Assembly: GCF_947623445.1 (NCBI RefSeq)
Contig: NC_135241.1
Location: 498,501-562,500 of the forward strand
Source of the DNA: Clavelina lepadiformis
Lineage: Eukaryota > Chordata > Ascidiacea > Aplousobranchia > Clavelinidae
Direction: 5' to 3'
DNA length: 64,000 nucleotides
A program made the position numbers and the translations under genes. Shown here piece after piece: positions 35,309 to 47,568 of this stretch (its first letter is position 1; each line of letters starts with the position of its first letter). Below the pieces are notes generated by a model. It was not told the DNA's origin, ran no database searches, and saw only the letters and a list, made by a program, of their open reading frames with translations.

Positions 35309-37003
35309 CTACGAATCTGAATTAATGTGATGAATAATTTCGTTAAAATTAAAAATTTGGTCAGGCAGGAACTAGTACTTGAGTGGTTTTATCATGAAAA
35401 CTGCAAAACAATAATTCGGAAAAAAGCTAAAATAAATTAACATCTAATAAACATGAACTTTCAAGTGAAACTGAAATCGTAAAAGTTTAAAACACACACA
35501 AAAAAACTTGAATAAAATCATTAAAAAACTTCAAGACAGATTTTGTACAAATGAACACAATAAAAGATTAAAATATACAAACTGATCAATTTTTTTGTAC
35601 GTCATTGCATGTAAAATTGTCAAACTATACAAAAAGATTTTACAAAATCAGAGTTTCCCAAACTTTTTGGGCCACGGACCCTATTTGTAAATATTTTTTT
35701 CTTGGAAATCTTATTTCGCATTATTTTTCTGCCTAATCAATGAGGAAGGAAAATACAAACCCCAAAAAATATCAAACAAAATCATGTTTGTCAACAACAC
35801 TGACAACATCAATGCGATGGATGAGAGAGTGCTTTGTGCTGCACAATTATCAATTCTCGGAGCAATTTGTGACAAGCTAAATCGTAAGTCAGACCCTATG
35901 GCAAGTTTGGACCGTTATTTTGTCTTTATATTGGTAAGAGTTGGAAATGCTGTCTCACACTGCAGGCAGCAGCAAAAGGTAATAAAATTATAATTGTTTT
36001 TGTGAGAGCAATGGATATTGCTGACCCCCTGCGCCGTCATCATGGACCCCCAGGGGTCCTTGAACCCCAGTCTGGGAAACCCTGGCATATAAACGTATGT
36101 AACATGTATACAAAACATCGTTAATAGAATATATCTATGAATATAACAAAAAAAATTACTCTTGAGATCGCCAAGTGAAGTTTTAGTTTCAAAACTCAAT
36201 AAACTCTGATTTTGTCAATAAAAAAAATTATCAAAACTATGACCAAACCGGGAATTATTCTCACTGCTGATAAACGAACTGGAGAACTCAGGGTCGAAGG
36301 TGAAAAATAATTCAGCTAAAATTGAAAAAAATTCAATCTGACAGAGAAATATTGATACAGCATTGCTGTCGTAAAAACTACAAAATAATAATTATAAAAA
36401 GTGCTTGAAATATGAATGTTGATGAGCACAAACTTTTAACAGCTTTAAAGAGAAACTGAAATCACCAAAAAGAAAAACATATTGAATAAATCGCTAAAAA
36501 TTTTAAAATTTTCCATAGGAATTTTTTGCGTAAACGCACAGAAGCAATTAAATGCACAGTAGCACACACGATTAAAATCATAAAATACAATTTTTCACAA
36601 TTTACAGCAGAAAAAATCGTAAAATGTAAGCAGATTACCTAAGTTAAAAAATGATGCAAATAAACAAGGATATAACTTGATTAAGCTTTGTCCCGTTATT
36701 GAAAAGTAAAATACTAAACTACTACAGAAAGATAAATTACAGAGATTAAATTGAAAGCACAATACTTAATAAACAAAAGAAGTGGAATAAAATTTGATAA
36801 AATTCCAGTTTTATTAAAATATCGAGGGCTCATATTTCGATTGAAGAAAATCATGCCACAATTTTTAGTTCATATTTCCTGTAAGATAAAACTCAAGGAA
36901 GGCGCCATGCCTCGATATGAATATGATGAAGTTTTATGCCGGGCACCATTTACAGACGAATCCGAATCCTTGAATTGACGTGGCACCAAAATATTAGTCG
37001 TGT
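35309..37003. other. Duplicated intergenic/3' flank, unit C
   Basis: Closely related to 20538-22239 and 25017-26737; contains the third copy of the hAT-like MITE. A missing 5' exon of the Death-gene could lie here but none is convincing. Confidence 0.45.
35649..36084. mobile_element. hAT-like MITE, copy in unit C
   Basis: Same element and position as in units A and B: starts CAGAGTTTCCCAAACTTTTT, ends GTCTGGGAAACCCTG. Confidence 0.65.
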
Positions 37004-37435
37004 TCAAAATGGTCGAGATTTCTGCAGTTTTTTGTAGAGTTCGTTGATCATATCCGTGACCGAATCCTGGAAAGATTCATCTTCACGAAGCGGATGATAA
37101 ACTTTGAGTGAAGTCGGAGGAGAAAAATTCGGATCTTCTTCCGGTATGACGACACATAGAGATCTCACTTTGCACTTGTTCCAGCATTTCTGTGATTCCT
37201 CGAAAGAGACGTTTAGAAAATGGACCATGTCGGCGTCATTTATAGAATTGCTCGTTGCCACCCAGAATGTGAACATGCACTCCTCCACGAACCACAAACT
37301 CTTCTCCAGGTCTGTTTTAGAAGGTTTCTGGATCTCGTGGTAAGTCAAGACTGAGTATCCTAGATTTTGAATCTTCATCTTCAATCTTCCTGAAATTTTC
37401 TCATCTTTTGGATGAGAGAAGATCCCAACATGGAA
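37004..37435 (-). CDS. TIR-like domain exon downstream of the kinase
   Basis: A single 432-nt exon after acceptor gtttctag encodes 143 residues and a stop: FHVGIFSHPKDEKISGRL, GYSVLTYHEI, FTFWVATSNSINDADM, VVIPEEDPNF and a C-terminal amphipathic helix ending LQKSRPF. It is a complete X domain of the second subtype (VATSNS in place of WIAS). It needs an upstream coding exon in phase 0. The nearest candidate is the exon at 37525-37686 behind the kinase (donor TCA/gtaact at residue 21 of that exon), which would give a kinase-X fusion. Otherwise an undetected short first exon of its own is required. Truncated duplicates are at 26738-27119 and 22240-22487. Confidence 0.7.
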   Translation of the reverse strand, partial: FHVGIFSHPKDEKISGRLKMKIQNLGYSVLTYHEIQKPSKTDLEKSLWFVEECMFTFWVATSNSINDADMVHFLNVSFEESQKCWNKCKVRSLCVVIPEEDPNFSPPTSLKVYHPLREDESFQDSVTDMINELYKKLQKSRPF

Positions 37436-37524
37436 CTAGAAACAACAAGAATTGCTCCAATAAGCAAAAAATTGTCCCGACTCACACAAATTCATCAAAC
37501 TTGAAGAAATGTTAAAGCACATCG

Positions 37525-37686
37525 CTACAACCATACAATGGGTTGATTGTTTGTTGAAGCAGATTCAAGTTTGACTGACAGGTTGGCCACTGATTCTTGC
37601 TCGGTGATGGACATGCAAGTTACTGAAGGTTTTGTGTCGGTCAAATGATCAGTTTCATCATTAAAACCCTTGCATTGAAGCGTTCT
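37525..37686 (-). CDS. Alternative 3' or bridging exon of the kinase gene
   Basis: A strong polypyrimidine acceptor (tttttttcag) precedes a 54-codon open frame starting RTLQCKGFNDETDHL and ending at a stop at 37525. The last kinase exon can be left in phase 0 at CGTCAG/gtgctg, immediately after RPTVEDLRQ, and joined here. This exon therefore either replaces the short kinase tail or, using its internal phase-0 donor, bridges to the TIR-like exon at 37435. No domain is recognisable; the composition is Ser/Thr-rich. Confidence 0.4.
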   Translation of the reverse strand, partial: RTLQCKGFNDETDHLTDTKPSVTCMSITEQESVANLSVKLESASTNNQPIVWL

Positions 37687-37818
37687 CTGAAAAAAATTCA
37701 TCAAGTTGGTTAAACGCATCTTGGCTAAAGTTCTGTCAAACTTATTGAGCAGAAAAAAAGCAAAATGGTGAATCAAAACTAATTAATTAATAGCAGAGAA
37801 AACGATAAAGTATTATAA

Positions 37819-40693
37819 CTATTTCTTGTGATAACCACAAGGAGGCAGCACCTGACGTAAGTCTTCAACTGTCGGCCTCTGGGTGGGGTCATGGTTGAGA
37901 CAAGACTTGATCAAGTCGTGTTCAAATAAAGACGGATCAAAATTGGGAGGAAAACAAATCGCGGTCTAAAAATAGAATCCGTCCAATCGATAAAACGATA
38001 ACTAATTATTTTCTAAAATCTGTTGTTCATAAAGTTACTCACTTGCCGTAAATTCTCGAGAACACGAGCTCTCTCATTCTCAGTGGTGACTTCACCGTCT
38101 CTCTGCCAGCACATCTCGAATTTTATGATCCCGAGACTGTAGATGTCAAGCTTCATGTTTCTCGATGATTTCCGTCTGCGAGCAGATACTTTTGAAAATA
38201 ACTGAAAGTAGATTTATCAACATCAAAATTACATTCAAAATGACAAGCAAACACTTTGCAATCTAAGAACCTGGAACTTTCCGGGGCCAAATATAACTCC
38301 GTTCCAAAAACGCTGCATTTTTCTTCTCCACTGTGCACCATCTGCACAGAATAGTGTTACAGCATTTCAATAATAACACACTATGCATGTACTGTAAGCA
38401 TCAAGTGGAAAAAGTCTTAATATCAGATCATTCAACAAGACACAGTGTAACACCACTCCAATAACCAATATCACAGTGGCAACATCTGTAGTAAGCTCTG
38501 ACATAACATGCTACGTTGGCAGCTTGTGACCCACAAACCAGTCTAAGCACCTGCTCTTGGTGGTACGTGGCCATGCCCAGGTCACCAATCTTGATCACGC
38601 CTTCGTGGAGGAAAATGTTCTTTGGATTGAGATCTCTATGGACAATTCCCTTGCCATGGAGATAAGCCAAACCAATCACCAGTTCACTGTGAAAAGATGA
38701 AGATTATTTAATCCATAAAAGCGAAGATCTTCTATTTCCTGTCTCGTGCCTCCACATATCACATACCACACTTATTCTGGCAAAAATCAAATTTACTGCA
38801 GGTCATAAAAAGTACACAGAACTGATACAGAATGACAATCTAGGCTGCTGTACACTGAATGTGGTGCTTCTGTAAAAGGTGAAACCTACACGCACATACG
38901 ACTTAAACATAAATTTATAAAAGTAAATAAATACATAAATAAGTTGATGATGAGCAACGAAACAAATGAAATACAAAACCTGAACAATTTTCGCACTTGC
39001 TCCATATTTCGACTCAACCCTTCATCGATCGCATTTCGAAGAGTTCCTCCATCACAATATTCCATCTGGAAGGAAAAATATAATTTCCAACAACTTTGTG
39101 AGAGAAAGCTATGAATCAAAACACATTAATTCTTTGATATATTTCTACTTTATTCTGCGACAATTATTAAGTTTTATTAAAGAGACAAGAATCAACGAAA
39201 GTTAATCAATGGAAAACATAATGGAAAAGCAGAAATCTCGCAATAACCATTGAAAAAAACAACAAAAACCTGAATATAGAGCGCGTTGGTTGCACGTTCA
39301 AGAGAGTTTTTCTCTGAAGGTTCCGACTCATCTTCACTATCGTCCCATGAAGATTGCTGAGATTCAGCTGACTGGTTTTTTTGAAAGAAAATTCCATCAT
39401 CCGATGAAGCACTGCAACCTTGAACAAGTTAGTGGATGCGACTGGTCTATGCATGGCCAATTAAGAATGGTGGGGATGATGGTATTTTGGAAAGTCACCA
39501 AAACCATATTACCATGGCTAAATGCTACATGTGTAGAATAATGTATCAAATATCGATCAATTACATAAGACAAGAACTAAGTTAGCACTCAGCACCTAAA
39601 TGGTATGTAATTGATAGATGGCAATTGAAAACATACTTTGATGATGAGATGACTGCGTCTTTATCTGGTTTAGGACCAAGCCACGAGTTGTAATATCTGA
39701 AGAACAATCAACAGAGTGGTTTTAAAGCTACGACCCACACAGAGGTTCTATGAATCTCAAGTCTCAACATTCAAAAATGACTTCATCACTTGATCTGTCT
39801 TGCATCATAAATTTAGTTTCGTTAACATTTACATGTAGTTCATAGCAGAATGCCAGGGATGAAAGGTGCTAAAGCAATCAACTGTCGAGTTCCACAAAAT
39901 TGAATTAAACAATTTAAAGAATATTGAGATGAACTCAGTTCTTGAATGACTTGGCACTTTCAACCATCGCTGCCATAGACAATACTTTCAACAAACGATA
40001 ACACAAAGAGATTAACAAAAAGATTGCGCCATAAAATTATAAAGTACGATTCTGACCTGACCAGATGATCATGAAGGAGCGATGACATCACTTTCGCCTC
40101 CAAATGCACGCAGTCCGACAGGGTACATTTTATAGCATAAAATCTCTCGTCAATTCTGTGCTGAGCCTGGAAATAAATTGTGCATTGTACAATCTGAAAA
40201 ACACACCATAGAGTGGCTACTCATGAAGTCTAAGTTTAAGTTAGCCCAAAGCAATTTAAAAGATCTCCGAAAACCACAGGTTGGAAAGTATGGCACTTTT
40301 CGACGAGATCTTGAGGGTGTAGTACAGCCAAAATTGGGGTGACTGGGTGCAAAATGATCTACTAAGTACATTTTGCAGTCTGTAATGAACATTAGCCAAA
40401 ACACAAAGCCTGTGGACCCCTTTTTTGGAGATATTCAGACTTTGCACCAGGCAAAGTCTTCAAAAATCTCGAGAGCGCAGTTGCCATGCATTCTGCTATT
40501 GGCGAAAACACACCAAACATCAGTAATTTTTTGTAAACTTATTTGTAAATTAATTGATTCAACTTGGGGTTAATAATCTTCCACAGTGCATCTATTTTTC
40601 ACAACTCACCTTCCAAACTTTGCCGTAACTTCCTTTTCCAAGCAACTTCATCTCATGAAAAATATCAAGTGAATTTGTGCTTCCAACATCCAT
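37819..40693 (-). CDS. GCN2-type eIF2-alpha kinase domain protein, intact
   Basis: Nine exons (minus strand): 40693-40610, 40166-40057, 39696-39637, 39411-39270, 39065-38980, 38686-38551, 38341-38271, 38175-38043 and 37965-37819, giving 969 nt (322 residues). Gly-loop GKGSYGKV (19-26), ATP lysine in FYAIK (41), helix C glutamate in HLEAK (51), [10 protein letters not shown], an acidic Ser-rich insert between strands 4 and 5, [23 protein letters not shown], catalytic [11 protein letters not shown] in place of [24 protein letters not shown] and HDPTQRPT. The insert, the LYIQMEYC segment and the HRDL.P.NIFL loop are hallmarks of the eIF2AK family, nearest to GCN2. RWD, HisRS-like and dsRNA-binding regions are absent; the ATG opens directly on the kinase. 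Expected to phosphorylate eIF2-alpha; how it is activated is unknown. The exon 7-8 junction (AG/A) was chosen to keep frame. Confidence 0.88.
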
Positions 40694-43600
40694 GATTCCC
40701 CCAAGATGAAAACCAACAATGGAAGATTGTGACTTCACAATATTATACTCTTAAGATTGCTTGTATCAGGCTTTGGAATTTCACAAGAAAAGCATCTTTT
40801 TGAACAGGAGAAAACCAAGAATCTTATAAAACATTAGTTCACATTTCAAGATCCTAATTCGTACCCCTGTAATGTTCACAATAAATTAGTTTTCAATTAA
40901 GTGGTTCATAGCGAATTCAGCAAATTTAGCCACAGTAATTGGAAGTGCTACCAATGGAGCAGTAAGTTGTAAATAATAACACAAATTAGTAAGTCACATA
41001 CAAATGCATAAGAAAAAAACACCAGCACAATATTAAATTAAGTGCTATTAACAAGTTACAAGAAAAAAGCATAAAAAACACACTGAGGTTACTTAAAGTA
41101 ACAAAAATAGTAAAATTCAGCTGTATATGATGAAAGTAAAATTGGCACTACCACGCATGACATATTTGAAGAAAAATCCACGAAATCGAAGTATTAGGGT
41201 TCTAATAACTAAATGATCATTTTATAGAACATGAAAACGTTAAAAACCAAAAAATAAAAAATAACCTATGGTCTCACTGCAACGTATTCATGGAATATTG
41301 TAATTTAAATCTTTAGTTTTGGTCTTTCGTCTGGCACTTCACTTGGCATCAAGATTCTACCTGAAACCTTGTTCATCAAATCTTTCATTTTCCTAAAAGC
41401 TTCGTTGGTTGAAAGTGGTGCAGAAAGTAGCATGTCGTTGCAATGTTGGTAAACTTGTTGAAGAGACAGTGGAAATTACGTTGTTTAACACAGGGCTTCC
41501 CAAACTGGGGGTCGCGACCCCGCAAGGGGTCGCGTAACGAACTTCAGGGGTCGCAGAGCGTATACCAATTTTACACGAAGTACTGCATATACTACTTATC
41601 AATGCACTGCACTGCTTATTAATTTAAACGTGAAGGGTCGCGGAAAACTTCGGAAGTTTGAAAGGGGTCGCGAGCAAAAAAGTTTGGGAAGCCCTGGTTT
41701 AACAGATGTTCGGTCAAAACTACAACAACCATTCTCAGTGTATTAGAGCAGGGGTATTATCAATGTCAATGTATTATCTCAACCTTTCAACTCACTACTC
41801 ACTTTTACGGACAATTTTTGCTTTGACGCTTACTAATAGAGATAATGAAATCTTAGTGACAATATGTTTTAGTCAAGATAAAAAATGTTGAGTTGCGCTT
41901 GAATTGTTGATTTGTTAAACAATTACTTAGATTTTGTTTAATATTTTTTAACAGTTCAGTTTGTTCACGTATCTTCCATCTAACTAGAACACTGTTGTAG
42001 ATTACCGTTGGCGGTAGGTAGCTTCCAGACTGCATATTCTGTCGATACTGGGGAATATATTCCCTGCGCAAAACACTTAGATTCCAGCCACACCAGCGCA
42101 CAACCACGCTGAAATCTCAGCATACTGTATGTGCGCCGTGGTGTTTTACTCCTGTTTAGTTTTTTCTGATGTTACGAAATGAAATGAATGAATGCAAATG
42201 AAACTTGAGGAAATACGGCAAAAAAATGAGGCTACAAAGAAATATATCGGAAGTAGACAAAGTCGTATTCGCTTAATTTTGTTCTGAAAGTTATAAGGAA
42301 ATTGGTCAACCGTATACAATGGCGTTGATATAATAAGCGGTGGACTTCATAGTGAACATCTCAGTATGAAAAAGACCGAAGCTAAACTAAATTAACGTTA
42401 CCATATTTTCGTGGCCTAAAATCCGGACACTCTTTAGTGCCCACTAGTGGTTTTTAAAATGAGGTATGAACACATTGTCTGTCAATATGACGTCACACTA
42501 GCAATGCTTTGCCTATCTATTGTATACCGGAGTGGATTTTTAAACATACAGTAGTGTCGTGAATTCACTAGGCTATTGGGCCATCTCTTATTTGACCTCT
42601 GGTGATCTCTAGGCTAGGGTTACTATATTTGATAATACGCAATCCATAACAAATTTACCTCAGTTACATTGACCTACTTTAGAATATTACCTAAGTACAT
42701 TACCGCCATTGCTTTTTTGTGAAAGAAGGATAAACACGAAACTATACACAAGCAGCAAAGAAACGTTGCACTGCAATACACGAATGCTTTTACAGTAACA
42801 TTTATGGAAACGAAAATTAACAAAGAATTTTTACAAAATATGCTCCAAAGGTAATTACAAGTAATGAACGTATAAACAATACTCTACTCCCTCATACCAA
42901 TTGTACTTTTCCGAAGATCTGATTTTTTTCAACAAGGTCTTGTTGGACTTCGATGAAATTATTACCCGTAACGCAACAAACAATTTAAAAGAATTCCGGA
43001 CATTTGAGCATATTTTAGCATTTCCTCCCGGACGCAGTTTCAACACTAAAATTCCGGACATGTCCGGGGAAATCCGGACGTATGGCAACCCTAAACTAAA
43101 TCAAGTTTGTCAGTTTACAAAAAAAGTCCGTGAACCATTTCTTTGATATAAGCGTTGGACTTCACAGCTAAGGTGCTTGCCGACGGTCGACGGCTAGAAA
43201 AATTTATATCATATTTAGAGGAATAAATTGGTACCGGTAATTCGATCTTTTACCAAAGCGACATGAATCCATACAAATGGTAAAGCATGAAATACAGCTA
43301 AATAACGTAAATTGTAAGGAATAAAGTGTTAAACTTATCAAAAAATTGTAAACTGTTGGTATTAAAATAAACTTTATTTACTGCATAATTAACAAATAGG
43401 CTACTAGAGCGATTCATGATCTGCGCGACGACATATCATCATGCGCTCTACGATAAAATAGGCCGTAAATCTGAGCGATTCTGCAAAGAAATCGAGCCAC
43501 TTTTTTATTCGTTATATTTATTTCAAGAAATCAGCAATAGGTCTGTGATAATAAAGGGATACTATAATATACAAATCGAATAGAACATAGAATTCTTATT

Positions 43601-46271
43601 TTCAGATGTTTGCTTTACGAAGCATGACGTCAATGATAGATAACATTGCGTACCGATAACTTCCTGTTTTCCGTTTTAAGTCGTGACATAAATATCGCGC
43701 CTGCCTATCTTGCGTGAGTTATGCACATCTGTTCAATGCATTCATTCTACTAAGATCAACCCTATAACATGGACGTCTTTATGTTGTTGCTGTGCCAATG
43801 TAATTGTTCAAAGAAGCTTCGTTATAATCAGTATATACAGTGTTGTCTTTCCTATGCAACCATTGTTGAATTTTATTTGAATAAGATCAGTGTTAAGATA
43901 GACAACTTTACTGTCATCTTCACAAGGTAACAAGGACTTTGATCCTATAATATAGCAGTGTATAACAAGTCATTATAATATTGATCACTGCTTATTGAAG
44001 CTAGTCATCAGACAATAAGCCGTCAAGGTGAACAATTAAATCTGTGGGTGTGAAAAGCAGACAACGACCTCATGAGATTCGTATATCATCACCCGCAATA
44101 AACAATTCAACAAGCAATTATTGTAGTGGAGTGGGTCAACCTCTGAAGTTCAGGTGGCATATACCCACTTTCTATCATTACGTCAGAATTTGGAGAGTTG
44201 GGACCATCATAGAAATCTAACAACAATAGATACCACATGAGTGTTTCGTCGCTGTTGAGCGATTCTTTATGTTTTCAATGCATGCCCATATTGCTGACGT
44301 ACATCTACACTATTAATAAATAAATCCGATCTAAAATATATCGCATCGTTAATTTTTCCTCGTTGACTGGGGAGCGAAGAATTGTGCTAACCTTGTTACG
44401 TCATAGAAAAACAATCACATGTTCACGAACAATCAATGAATAGAAAAAAGCCGCAAAGCCCTAAGGGCTTCAAACGTGCAAGATTGTATTGTATATTACT
44501 TATTTCTAGTTATTGACTGTGAGGAGCGAAAGTATGGTGCTAGCATCGTTGTAGATTGATCAAACAAGAAATACGCTCACAGACAATTAAAGAACGGGAA
44601 AATGTGGCAAAGCACTGTGGGTTTAAAATGTGCAATTGTCACGGGATTATTTTTATGCACCTGTTTTGTAGACACCACATTATACACCGTCTTTTCTTTG
44701 CATTGTGTTGTTTTTATGCATGTTCACGGTCTGCCGTATTTTACCTGTTTATGTTCTTTTACTTGTTCTTGTACACCTGTTTTTATCAAATCTCTTGTGA
44801 CGTCTCACGTAGTTACCCCAAAGGCTAAATTAGTATCGTGTTTTACGTACCACGTTGATTCCTTCATCGCGTGGAATTTGTTTGGTGTAGTACTGTGCTC
44901 GGCTGGGCGACGGTGGTCGGCAGTCTACTTTTGGTTTTAATACAAGAAAGACCTTTGCTTTTATTGAAAGAATGCTCGTAAAAATAGGTGAGCAGGAACT
45001 GGCTAAGTGACTAGCCGTTAGAGCGGGGAAGATTCCTGGTCAGAAAAAGTTTGGTTACACAATGTGTGAATTATAATGGTGTTACAACGATGGAAGGTTA
45101 GTTTTTAGTTGTTACCAGAATTCATTACTTTTCGGCTTTGTCAGTTTTTCTCGTTCATTGGCATATGCTAATAAAAACTGGCGTGAGTTTTCGTCCCCAC
45201 CGCGCTTTTGACGAACAATTAAAACTTTTTACTTGTGGCGGCAGTTGGTGCCACAGTGCCACATTGAACTTGGTATATGACGTCATTAATTGTGGTTTTT
45301 GCTTATTATTGACGTATTTTCTGATTGGTACGTTTTTACGTCAAGGTCAGCTTTCAAATGACACTGTCCAGGTAACTCATGCGTTTTAATCATAAGCGCT
45401 GCAACAGCAGAATATTGACCTCTTCACTGCAATCTCCGCTATCGTTGATTTACAAAATTTATTTACTCAGCGACTGCTCTTTTACACATTCTGTTTAACT
45501 AATGATATCCTTGTCAGCAATCAATTTGCAAACGTTCTGTTTTTATGTTTATTAAAAATGAATTCGCATTTCAATGAATTCATTTTCGCATTAGGGGAAT
45601 TACTTGTTTTGGGAACTACTTCATGTTTTTTATGGAATCGTAAACAGATTATTTATTAATTATCAACAACACAACAGTTAGCAGTAAAGTAAACTTGACG
45701 TTTTTGACAATCTCAGATTAACAAAACGTTCAAATAGTTTTGAGCAAAGAAAACAAACTTGGAAAATAAACTTCGAGCAGTAATGTTGATGTGCAGAGAC
45801 ACTGCTTGTTTTAACTTATGTTATTCGGACTTAGGTTACCTGCCGAATTAATGATCTGATCTATTTATCAAACATTGAAAAAACTATTCGTAAAAAATGA
45901 TAAGAACATAGAGACACAGACAAGAAGCAACTGCCTTTGAACAATGACCATGCTATAACCAGTCTTTTCAACGTTTGTACGTTTCTATGGCCAACATAAA
46001 CATCACAATGTCTTGATAATGCTCTCATACAAATGCAAGTGGAAATTTAATCACCTTATCGATTTGAAATCATTCAACCACAAATATCGAGAAGGTTAAT
46101 AAAGTTTTCCCTCCTGGATATTCACCAGTTGAGCAAATGACAATTGATAACACCAAATGACGTCATGTGTAACTCCACGTCGATACCACTCAGCAGTTAC
46201 AGTATGAGTGCTTCGTGGTTAAGAATCTCCCGGTGGATTTTCCCATTCCCTATCTCTGCAGTGCATGTCGA
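40694..46271. other. Intergenic, repeat remnants, no gene
   Basis: 40694-41270 is the duplicated 5' flank of the kinase gene (related to 27875-28500). 41491-41696 is a MITE. Around 42405-43095 a possible degenerate transposon is bounded by 'ttaccatattt' and a right end containing TCCGGGGAAATCCGGACGTA. From 43.1 to 46.2 kb no domain, tRNA or repeat was recognised. The Cys-rich frame at 44602-44940 (+) has no supporting feature. Confidence 0.4.
41491..41696. mobile_element. 206-bp hAT-type MITE with 8-bp target duplication
   Basis: Termini CAGGGCTTCCCAAACT and AGTTTGGGAAGCCCTG are perfect inverted repeats. The target duplication GTTTAACA is exact (41483-41490 and 41697-41704). The inside has GGGGTCGCGACCCC-type palindromes and no coding capacity. 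Confidence 0.95.
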
Positions 46272-47009
46272 CTATTCTTCAACCAATTTCCTTTCAAGAT
46301 CATCTTGGCCCAAAGGTGACATTCGCTGAGGTACAGTTTCTCCATGAAGTGCCGTTGGGTTAATTTCCTGAAAAATAATAAGCAAGATTGCAATTGGACC
46401 ACAACAATAAAGTTGAATAAAACCAAACCAATCAAATTACTTCAACCGTTTTAAATTGAGATCATCGCAGCCCAAGGTGAGGGAAAAATATAAAACCTGT
46501 TGTTGTGAAAATGAAGTGTCTTTAGTTTTTCGATTTCCAAGCGAAGGTTTCAGGTTGTCAGGACTTGATAAAAAAGTTCGAGAGGTCGAAGCACAAACTC
46601 GCTCTAACAAAAACCTCATTCGTTTTTCAAAGACATCGTCCTCCTTGACGGGTTCGTACATTTGTAGTTCCTTCGGGATTATTTGGTTCGGGGGAAGATC
46701 TTTAAACTCCTCCGGCACAATAGCAACAAAGTTGTTACATCCGTGCATCATTGAACACTCGATGGAGCTGTGGAGGCCAGCATTGCGGTAATATTTTAAA
46801 TATCCGGTGTCAGCGAGAGAGTCGGGAGATGCAATCCACAAGAAGCAATGACAACTTTGAAGAAAATTGAAGCACTTTTCCCCAATGCTGAGACCCCCAC
46901 CGATGTAATCGTTATATAAGCACACTCCGTAGTTGTATGACGTCAACTTCTTCTCCAGTCTCTTCTTGATGCTGCCATCTGCTGGATGGCCAAAAATTCC
47001 AAAGTGGAA
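46272..47009 (-). CDS. TIR-like domain protein
   Basis: Exons (minus strand) 47009-46497 and 46367-46272; phase 0 throughout, ending KLVEE stop. The first encodes an X domain (FHFGIFGHPADGSIKKRL, YGVCLYNDYIGGG, CHCFLWIASPDSLADTGYLK YY) with a Ser/Lys tail; the second is a 31-residue Gln/Glu-rich end. The acceptor 'gaaattacag' before 47009 implies an upstream exon. A candidate is 48105-48076 (MSLCICCFSE, then gtatga), matching the short first exons of neighbouring genes, but this is weak. Alternatively translation starts unspliced at the ATG at 47024 (MLKLQ). No canonical TIR is linked to it, unlike its upstream neighbours. Confidence 0.7.
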
Positions 47010-47151
47010 CTGTAATTTCAACATTAGAGTTAACAAATGTGTTTTAAAATCTGCAAAAATAAACCACCCATTAAAAATATTTATAAAATTAATTAGCAAA
47101 AAATAATGACAAACAACTTGATAGCTTGCTAACTCCAATTCAAGTCCACCA

Positions 47152-47568
47152 ATGCAAGTATTACCATCTCATCTTCATTCGATCGATGAAGACCGATTTC
47201 ATCCGGATGAAGTGGCATCCAGGTTGCAAATATCTCAATTTAATAGACTTATTAAATTAAATTCTGCAAAATTAAAAAAAGAAGAAAATGATCTCGAAAA
47301 AAATCTGGAGAGTAGGAGAATTTCGCAACACACCACCTTCCATGTTACCCTACAACAAAGTAGAAATTCCATTAAAAAGCACATTTACAGCAAGTATTAA
47401 TTCAAATGGCAGATAAGGACCTACAAGTTATCCCACAAACGAATAAGAAATACACTGAACAGCAGTACTGCTGGAAATACTGGATCTTCTACAACGACAA
47501 GCTCAACATGATGAATTATCAAAAAGCAACAAAACAAATCGCACAAAACATCATCGTCTTAAATTGTT
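47152..47568 (+). other. Unexplained plus-strand reading frames
   Basis: An 82-codon ATG frame (47152-47400) with a Lys/Glu-rich, potentially coiled-coil stretch (KLNSAKLKKEENDLEKNLES) is followed after 3 bp by the same frame open again and, in another frame, by a 54-codon ATG frame from 47407. The composition is protein-like and the strand is opposite to all genes in the cluster. No domain is recognised. It could be a decayed retrocopy or chance. Confidence 0.2.

Noticed and set aside
42405..43095. Possible transposon with CCGGAC-rich ends (right end reverse complement TAGGGTTGCCATACGTCCGG)
   Set aside because: The left end matches only loosely and no target duplication was found, so boundaries could not be supported.
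43870..43885. Sequence ATTTTATTTGAATAAG, one mismatch from the 16-nt Ciona spliced leader as I recall it
   Set aside because: It is followed by ATCAG rather than a GT donor and shows no downstream Sm-like site that I could recognise. A single 16-mer match with a mismatch in AT-rich DNA is weak.
44456..44470. Short palindrome AAGCCCTAAGGGCTT, considered as an RNA hairpin
   Set aside because: A 15-nt near-palindrome with no loop and no surrounding conserved motif does not support an RNA gene or terminator in a eukaryote.
44602..44940. 112-codon plus-strand frame rich in Cys and hydrophobic residues
   Set aside because: No domain, no splice context and no conserved copy in the window. The overlapping frame 44556-44828 is equally long, as expected by chance.
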